A DNA stretch of 10,562 nt, taken from assembly GCA_964415605.1 (NCBI GenBank), contig CAYQBA010000163.1, positions 1 to 10,562 of the forward strand. Reading direction: 5' to 3'. Position numbers and translations under genes: made by a program. Within the stretch, counting starts at the first letter, position 1; every line of letters starts with the position of its first letter. This document shows, in pieces, positions 7,240 to 10,562 of this stretch. Source of the stretch: UCB3 sp964415605. GTDB taxonomy: Bacteria; Chloroflexota; Anaerolineae; Epilineales; Epilineaceae. Under the pieces are notes generated by a model. That model saw only the letters and a program-made list of their open reading frames with translations, did not search any database and was not told the DNA's origin.

Positions 7240-8226
7240 TCAGCCCGGGCGGCGCGCGCGCTCCAGCGACAAGCCGACCGCGCCGGTTGCGACGAGCCCG
7301 AGCAGCATCGCGACCAAGCCCGGTCCGACCGGCGCGGCGCCGGTCTGCGGCATCCCGGGCCACGGTGCGCCGCCCGTGGGCCGTGCGCCTCCGGCGTCCG
7401 GAGCAGCGGCGGCGCGTCCCCCCGCAACGCCTTCGACCCCATCGGCGGTCATCGCGACGGCCGCGGGCCCGCCCTTCGAAGTCGTCCCGTCTGCCACCTC
7501 GAGTGAACCCCCGAACAGCGCGTCGGTCGTCGTCGCGTCCGATCCGCCGGCTTCCGGATCCTCCGACACCGCCGCCAGGGCCTGGGCCAGCACGTCGACG
7601 ACGGGCTGGTCGACCGCCCCGGCGCGCGCGGCACCCAAGGCTGCCTCGAGCGTCGCGGCGTCCACGGTGTCGTCGCTGGCGGCGCCGATCAACCCGGCCG
7701 CAGCGGCCAGGGCCGCGGGGGACACGCTGGCGGCGTCGTCGGCCGCCGCTCCGGCCGCCGCCGTCTCTTCCGTCAAGTCCGTCGCGGCACTGATACCGCC
7801 CGCCTCCGCGCCGGCGCCGTCGCCCGCGCCCGGCGCGGACCGCAGGGCGAAGTTGACGTCTTGCAGCCAATCGCCATCCACCGACAGCCCGGCGTACTCC
7901 GCCTGGCTGAGCGCCTGCCAGCCGAGGCCTGGCTCGACCGCGACGTCATAGGTGCCCGCCGGCAGGTCCTCGAAGCGGAAGGCGCCGTTCAGCGTCGACA
8001 GGACGGTCCGGTTCACCGGCCCTTCCAGCCGCACCGGCACGATGCGCACGCCGGTCTCGTCGGGGTCCAGCCGGCCATCGGCGTCGACGTCGAGGAAGAC
8101 GAAGCCTTCGATGCCCCCGCCCGCGCCATCGCGCGCCGCCAGGGGATGGGCCGCGGCCGGCGCCACGCCGGCCGCCAAGCCCAACGCCACGCCCAGCGCG
8201 CCCGCGGCGCGCCTCATTCCGGTCAT
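7240..8226 (-). CDS. Secreted SdrD_B-like domain protein with MPQTG sorting-type C-terminus
   Basis: The 328-residue protein starts at ATG 8226, six bases after an AAAGGAGA SD (8233-8240), the best SD near the possible starts. Order: signal peptide (about 1-26, basic MTGMRR then a hydrophobic core and APAAA cleavage region); one Ig-like SdrD_B/Cna_B-type domain (about 38-129) with a calcium-loop-like DVDADGRLDPDE (47-58), GAFRFEDLPAGTYDV (81-95) and a closing VNFALRS (124-130); a long Ala/Gly/Asp/Thr-rich low-complexity stalk (131-290); MPQTG (292-296), a hydrophobic helix (about 301-320), and the basic tail LERARRPG. The ending matches a sortase cell-wall sorting signal with Met in place of Leu. 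Alternatively it is simply a C-terminal membrane anchor. Its ligand is unknown. It lies 122 nt downstream of aspS on the same strand, with a hairpin between them. Confidence 0.8.
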   Translation of the reverse strand: MTGMRRAAGALGVALGLAAGVAPAAAHPLAARDGAGGGIEGFVFLDVDADGRLDPDETGVRIVPVRLEGPVNRTVLSTLNGAFRFEDLPAGTYDVAVEPGLGWQALSQAEYAGLSVDGDWLQDVNFALRSAPGAGDGAGAEAGGISAATDLTEETAAAGAAADDAASVSPAALAAAAGLIGAASDDTVDAATLEAALGAARAGAVDQPVVDVLAQALAAVSEDPEAGGSDATTTDALFGGSLEVADGTTSKGGPAAVAMTADGVEGVAGGRAAAAPDAGGARPTGGAPWPGMPQTGAAPVGPGLVAMLLGLVATGAVGLSLERARRPG

Positions 8227-8270
8227 GGTTGGTCTCCTTTTGTCCCGCAGGCCGAGCAACAAACGTCCAC

Positions 8271-8280
8271 GTCACGTGAC
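8271..8280. promoter_or_regulatory. 10-bp palindrome GTCACGTGAC upstream of the surface protein gene
   Basis: This is a perfect 10-bp palindrome with a CACGTG core, about 45 bp upstream of the surface-protein start codon and within the aspS-to-surface-protein gap. It is a possible operator for a dimeric regulator. No clear promoter boxes were found next to it. Confidence 0.3.
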
Positions 8281-8286
8281 CAGCCC

Positions 8287-8308
8287 GGCGATCCCACCTC
8301 GGATCGCC
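8287..8308. terminator. Hairpin between aspS and the surface protein gene
   Basis: Arms GGCGATCC (8287-8294) and GGATCGCC (8301-8308) form an 8-bp stem with a 6-nt loop, about 40 nt past the aspS stop on the minus strand. No U-tract follows, so it may be a weak terminator or an RNA-processing/stability element. Confidence 0.4.
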
Positions 8309-8348
8309 TCACCATGCCACGTCGATCGCGCCGGCGCCAGGGCCGGCG

Positions 8349-10136
8349 TCAGGCGTCCGTCGCGTCCTGTGGGGCAGACGCAACCACGTTGATTCCCAGG
8401 ACGGCGAGGTCCTGGGCCGGGACCGGCGAGGGCGCGCCGGTCAAGAGGTCCACCGCCGACAGCGACTTCGGGAAGGCGATCACCTCGCGGATGTTCGTCT
8501 CGCCGGCCAGGATCGCCACGGTGCGGTCGATGCCCCAGGCGATGCCGCCGTGCGGCGGGGCGCCGAACTCGAACGCCGTCAGCAGGTGCCCGAACTGCGC
8601 CTGGGTCTGTTCTTCGGACAGCCCGAGCAGCGCGAAGACGCGGGCCTGGACATCGCGCGCGTGGATCCGGATCGAGCCGCCGCCGAGCTCGTACCCGTTG
8701 CACACGACGTCGTAGGCCTGGGCACGGATACGGCCCGGGTCGGTGTCGAGCAGCGGCAGGTCCTCGGGCACCGCCGAGGTGAACGGGTGGTGCACCGAGT
8801 CCCAGCGCGCCGCGCCGGCGTTCCACTCGAAGAGCGGCGGCTCGACGAGCCACAGGAACGCCAGCTCGCCGGGGTCGATGAGGCCGAGGTGCCGCCCGAG
8901 CTCGCCGCGCAGCCGGCCCAGCGCCAGCGCCACCACCGGCGCGTCGCCCGCGACGATGAACAGCGTGCCGCCCTCGCCGGCGCCCGTGCGGTCGCGGATC
9001 GCCGCCACCTCCGGCGCCGCCAGGGCCCGCGCCAACGAGCCGCGCACCGCGCCGCCCGCGTCGAACGCGAGCCATGCCAGCCCGGCCGCGCCAAGCCCCT
9101 TGACAAACGCCTCGAACGCGTCGATCTCGCGCCGGGTGAACTGCGCCGGCGCGGCGATGGCCTTGACCCGCCCGCCGCGCGCGACGGTGTCGGCGAACAC
9201 CCGGAACTCCGAGCCGGCGACGTCGGGGCCGATGTCCACCAGCTCCAGCCCGAACCGGATGTCGGGCTTGTCGGTGCCGTAGCGCTCTATGGCATCGGCG
9301 TAGGTGATGTGCGGGAACGGAACCTCGCGAATCCGCAGGTGCGGCGCCACCGCGCCGGCGAGGTCGATGAACAGGTCCTCGTTGAGCGCCATGATGTCGC
9401 CGGCCTCGGCAAAGGCCATCTCGAGGTCGAGCTGCGTGAACTCGAGCTCGCGGTCGGCGCGCAGGTCCTCGTCGCGGAAGCAGCGCGCGATCTGGTAGTA
9501 GCGGTCGATGCCGGCGACCATCAGGATTTGCTTGAGCTGTTGCGGGCTCTGCGGCAGGGCGTAGAACCGGCCCGGGTGCACGCGGCTGGGCACCAGGAAG
9601 TCGCGCGCCCCTTCCGGGGTCGCCTTCATCAGGATCGGGGTCTCGACCTCGAGGAAGTCGCGCGCGTTCAGGTGCGCGCGGATGAAAGCCGTCACGGCAT
9701 GCCGCAGCACCATGTTGCGCTGCATGCGCTGCCGGCGCAGGTCGAGGTAGCGGTAGCGCAGGCGCGTGCTGTCGTCGACGTTCTGCTCGCGGTTGATCTC
9801 GAACGGGGGGGTGCGGGCCGGGTTGAGCACGCGGAGATCGCCGGCCAGCACCTCGATGGCGCCGGTGGGGAGATGCGGGTTGGCCTGGCCCTCGGGCCGC
9901 GGGCGGACGGTACCGTCCACGGCGATCACCCACTCGTGGCCGACGTCGCGCGCGGCCTCGAACGCCGCGGGCGCGGCGTCGGGGTCGAACACCACCTGCG
10001 TCAGGCCGTTGCGGTCGCGCACGTCGACGAAGATCAGGCCCCCGTGATCGCGGCGGCGGTGGACCCACCCGGCCAGCGTGACGGGGGCGCCGACGTGCTC
10101 GGCGCGGAGCTCTCCGCAGGTGTGGGTGCGCAGCAT
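8349..10136 (-). CDS. aspS: Aspartyl-tRNA synthetase (bacterial type)
   Basis: This is a 595-residue class II synthetase that charges tRNA-Asp in the cytoplasm. Layout: N-terminal OB-fold anticodon-binding domain (1-108, including LAGWVHRRRDHGGLIFVDVR); class II motif 1 (FLEVETPILMKATPEGARDF, 161-180); aspartate-site QSPQQLKQ (196-203); motif 2 (YYQIARCFRDED, 213-224, and ELEFTQLD, 230-237); the bacterial insertion (GAD-like) domain (about 285-420); YELGGGSIRIH (482-492); and motif 3 (GGIAWGIDRTVAILAGETNIR, split at 530-550). Length is normal. ATG 10136 was chosen because AGGAG (10145-10149) sits eight bases upstream, homology to the family begins exactly at MLRTHTCGEL, and a terminator occupies the upstream extension. 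His-31 and Gly-83 resemble the pattern I recall from non-discriminating AspRS, which would also charge tRNA-Asn. Expression is probably controlled by the leader described separately. Confidence 0.98.
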   Translation of the reverse strand: MLRTHTCGELRAEHVGAPVTLAGWVHRRRDHGGLIFVDVRDRNGLTQVVFDPDAAPAAFEAARDVGHEWVIAVDGTVRPRPEGQANPHLPTGAIEVLAGDLRVLNPARTPPFEINREQNVDDSTRLRYRYLDLRRQRMQRNMVLRHAVTAFIRAHLNARDFLEVETPILMKATPEGARDFLVPSRVHPGRFYALPQSPQQLKQILMVAGIDRYYQIARCFRDEDLRADRELEFTQLDLEMAFAEAGDIMALNEDLFIDLAGAVAPHLRIREVPFPHITYADAIERYGTDKPDIRFGLELVDIGPDVAGSEFRVFADTVARGGRVKAIAAPAQFTRREIDAFEAFVKGLGAAGLAWLAFDAGGAVRGSLARALAAPEVAAIRDRTGAGEGGTLFIVAGDAPVVALALGRLRGELGRHLGLIDPGELAFLWLVEPPLFEWNAGAARWDSVHHPFTSAVPEDLPLLDTDPGRIRAQAYDVVCNGYELGGGSIRIHARDVQARVFALLGLSEEQTQAQFGHLLTAFEFGAPPHGGIAWGIDRTVAILAGETNIREVIAFPKSLSAVDLLTGAPSPVPAQDLAVLGINVVASAPQDATDA

Positions 10137-10170
10137 GGGATCGGCTCCTGGGCTCGGCGCGCGGCCGGTC

Positions 10171-10205
10171 GGAAAAAGCAACAGGGGCCCGCGAAGGGCC
10201 CCTGT
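10171..10205 (-). terminator. Intrinsic terminator in the aspS leader
   Basis: On the minus strand a perfect 10-bp GC-rich stem (arms 10196-10205 and 10181-10190) with a UUCGC loop is followed by UGCUUUUU (10173-10180). It sits after the leader ORF and ends about 35 nt before the aspS start codon. A terminator in this place would stop transcription before aspS unless it is prevented from forming, hence the attenuation proposal. Confidence 0.85.
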
Positions 10206-10212
10206 CGAGGTT

Positions 10213-10257
10213 GGCACCACCGAGTGGGCCGTTCCGTCAAGCCGCCTCGGTGGTGCC
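10213..10257 (-). promoter_or_regulatory. 12-bp hairpin in the aspS leader overlapping the leader ORF
   Basis: Arms 10246-10257 (GGCACCACCGAG on the minus strand) and 10213-10224 (CTCGGTGGTGCC) are perfectly complementary with a 21-nt loop. The 5' arm is codons 8-11 of the leader ORF and the stop codon lies in the loop, so a translating ribosome would open this hairpin. The CACCACC part of the 5' arm can also pair with GGTGGTG beside the leader SD. Confidence 0.7.
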
Positions 10258-10278
10258 CATGGTCAAGCCACTACGCAT
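10237..10278 (-). CDS. Candidate 13-residue leader peptide upstream of aspS
   Basis: An ATG at 10278 follows a near-perfect SD (AAGGAGGTG) by seven bases and opens a 13-codon ORF, MRSGLTMGTTEAA, ending in TGA at 10237-10239. It lies inside the aspS leader, upstream of the terminator. Short translated leaders before terminators are typical of ribosome-mediated attenuation, but such leaders usually repeat the codon for the regulated amino acid and this one has no Asp or Asn codon. The SD strength argues that it is translated. Its role is inferred, and it could instead gate a structure by simple coupling to translation. Confidence 0.5.
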   Translation of the reverse strand: MRSGLTMGTTEAA

Positions 10279-10285
10279 GTGACAC

Positions 10286-10294
10286 CACCTCCTT
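10286..10294 (-). promoter_or_regulatory. Strong Shine-Dalgarno of the leader ORF
   Basis: AAGGAGGTG is nine contiguous bases matching the anti-SD sequence, with seven bases before the ATG at 10278. It is stronger than the SD of aspS itself (AGGAG). The adjoining GGTGGTG can pair with codons 9-11 of the leader ORF, which would hide part of this site. Confidence 0.75.
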
Positions 10295-10367
10295 CCTAAT
10301 AATGATCGCGGATGAATCCGGATGATGGTGTATTCAGATGTCCGGAGGGGGTCGCTTGCGTGGCACT

Positions 10368-10396
10368 ATTATGAGCACGCCGCCGGGTGCTGTCAA
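10368..10396 (-). promoter_or_regulatory. Sigma-70-type promoter of the aspS leader
   Basis: A perfect TTGACA (10391-10396) and CATAAT (10368-10373) are separated by the optimal 17 nt on the minus strand. Transcription should begin near 10361, giving a leader of about 225 nt before aspS. This is the best promoter match in the window. Confidence 0.85.
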
Positions 10397-10403
10397 ATCG
10401 CGT

Positions 10404-10409
10404 TATAAT
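10404..10409 (+). promoter_or_regulatory. -10 element (TATAAT) for the rightward lipoprotein gene
   Basis: A perfect TATAAT lies 43 bp before the TTG start of the lipoprotein gene. No good -35 box is found at 16-18 bp; the DNA where it should lie also holds the spacer of the divergent aspS promoter. The two promoters are therefore back to back, with the aspS -35 only seven bases from this -10. Confidence 0.5.
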
Positions 10410-10452
10410 TGCCGGCGCCGTGGACACACGCCCACACCGTGAGGAGAACCTG

Positions 10453-10562
10453 TTGAGACCCATCATCGCCCTTGGCCTGGTGGCCGCCGCGCTGGCGGCG
10501 TGCGCCGAGGCCGCGCCCGGCGCCGTCAACCCGGCCGCGGACGGCTCGCCGGCCGCCGCGAC
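10453..10562 (+). CDS. Lipoprotein, N-terminal fragment (runs off the window)
   Basis: A TTG start at 10453 follows GAGGAG (10441-10446) by six bases. The 36 visible codons begin with one basic residue (R2), a hydrophobic core IIALGLVAAALAA, and Cys-17 in a Leu-Ala-Ala-Cys lipobox, then an Ala/Pro/Gly-rich linker. This is a lipoprotein signal peptide: the mature protein would be lipid-modified at Cys-17 and held on the outer face of the cytoplasmic membrane, possibly as a solute-binding protein or other envelope factor. Function is not determinable from this fragment. It is divergent from aspS. Confidence 0.75.
   Translation, partial: MRPIIALGLVAAALAACAEAAPGAVNPAADGSPAAA

Noticed and set aside
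8227..8262. Upstream start of the surface protein adding 12 residues
   Set aside because: It would place the strong SD inside the coding region and put charged residues before the signal peptide. ATG 8226 has AAAGGAGA at good spacing.
10137..10220. N-terminal extension of AspRS to 623 residues
   Set aside because: The extra 28 residues are encoded by the terminator and U-tract and match no family sequence. ATG 10136 has a proper SD and begins at the conserved N-terminus.
10206..10240. T-box antiterminator core in the aspS leader
   Set aside because: The minus strand has CGGTGGTGCCAAC, which resembles the T-box core only partly: the ACC after UGGN is not matched, UGGU would not suit the G discriminator of tRNA-Asp, and the segment is already part of a perfect 12-bp hairpin that does not overlap the terminator. 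No stem I specifier domain was recognised. A covariance-model search would be decisive.
8272..10325. Long open frames overlapping aspS in other frames on both strands
   Set aside because: The overlapping frame encodes a clear, complete aspartyl-tRNA synthetase. The others are Arg- or Ala-rich and show no motifs.
10296..10529. 77-codon minus-strand open frame across the lipoprotein start
   Set aside because: It runs through the aspS promoter region and opposite the lipoprotein signal peptide, has no SD and shows no recognisable domain.

Overview
This window is very GC-rich. Its proteins are dominated by Ala, Gly, Pro, Arg and Val, and the genes on both strands are packed so that almost every reading frame is open. 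The gene content (an aspartyl-tRNA synthetase of the bacterial type, an SwrC-like RND transporter with no adaptor gene beside it, a secreted protein with an MPQTG sorting-type C-terminus, and the start of a lipoprotein) suggests a high-GC bacterium without a classical LPS outer membrane. Chloroflexota is my first guess and Actinomycetota the alternative. This comes from protein style and gene content only; no database comparison was possible.

Layout. (1) On the minus strand from about 2304 to the left edge are two glycosyltransferases: a GT2-type rhamnosyltransferase-like enzyme (1324-2304), then a GT4-type enzyme (1-1148) cut by the window edge. They look like part of a surface-polysaccharide cluster. 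The first 72 bases contain no A and consist of G and C runs, so the sequence at this edge is suspect. (2) Divergent from these, behind a good sigma-70-type promoter and Shine-Dalgarno (SD) site, is one large RND transporter gene (2433-6968, 1511 residues). (3) A perfect 15-bp inverted repeat (7060-7093) separates it from the convergent surface-protein gene. (4) On the minus strand from about 10396 to 7240 are the aspS leader and aspS (8349-10136), then the SdrD_B-like surface protein (7240-8226). (5) At the right edge, a lipoprotein gene begins on the plus strand (10453 onward), divergent from aspS.

Most notable points. The RND transporter carries an in-frame insert of about 318 residues in its first large extracytoplasmic loop. 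The insert holds a LysM (peptidoglycan/GlcNAc-binding) domain bracketed by two copies of a related helical module and by Pro/Ala/Gly linkers. The protein also ends in a Pro/Ala/Val-rich tail of about 140 residues. Removing insert and tail leaves about 1050 residues, the usual size of an HAE1-type RND pump. A plausible reading, which is inference, is that the periplasm-facing headpiece is tethered to the cell wall instead of docking to a TolC-type channel. Second, aspS has a leader of about 225 nt with a promoter, a near-perfect SD, a 13-codon leader ORF, a 12-bp hairpin overlapping that ORF, an intrinsic terminator and then the aspS ribosome-binding site. This has the layout of a transcription attenuator, but the leader peptide has no Asp codon and the T-box consensus is not matched.

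Taken together, all the non-aspS genes point to the cell envelope: glycan synthesis, export, wall attachment and a lipoprotein. There is no evidence in the window that they form one regulated pathway. No gene-free stretch exceeds 300 bases; the longest is 6969-7239. No tRNA, rRNA, CRISPR array or insertion sequence was recognised.
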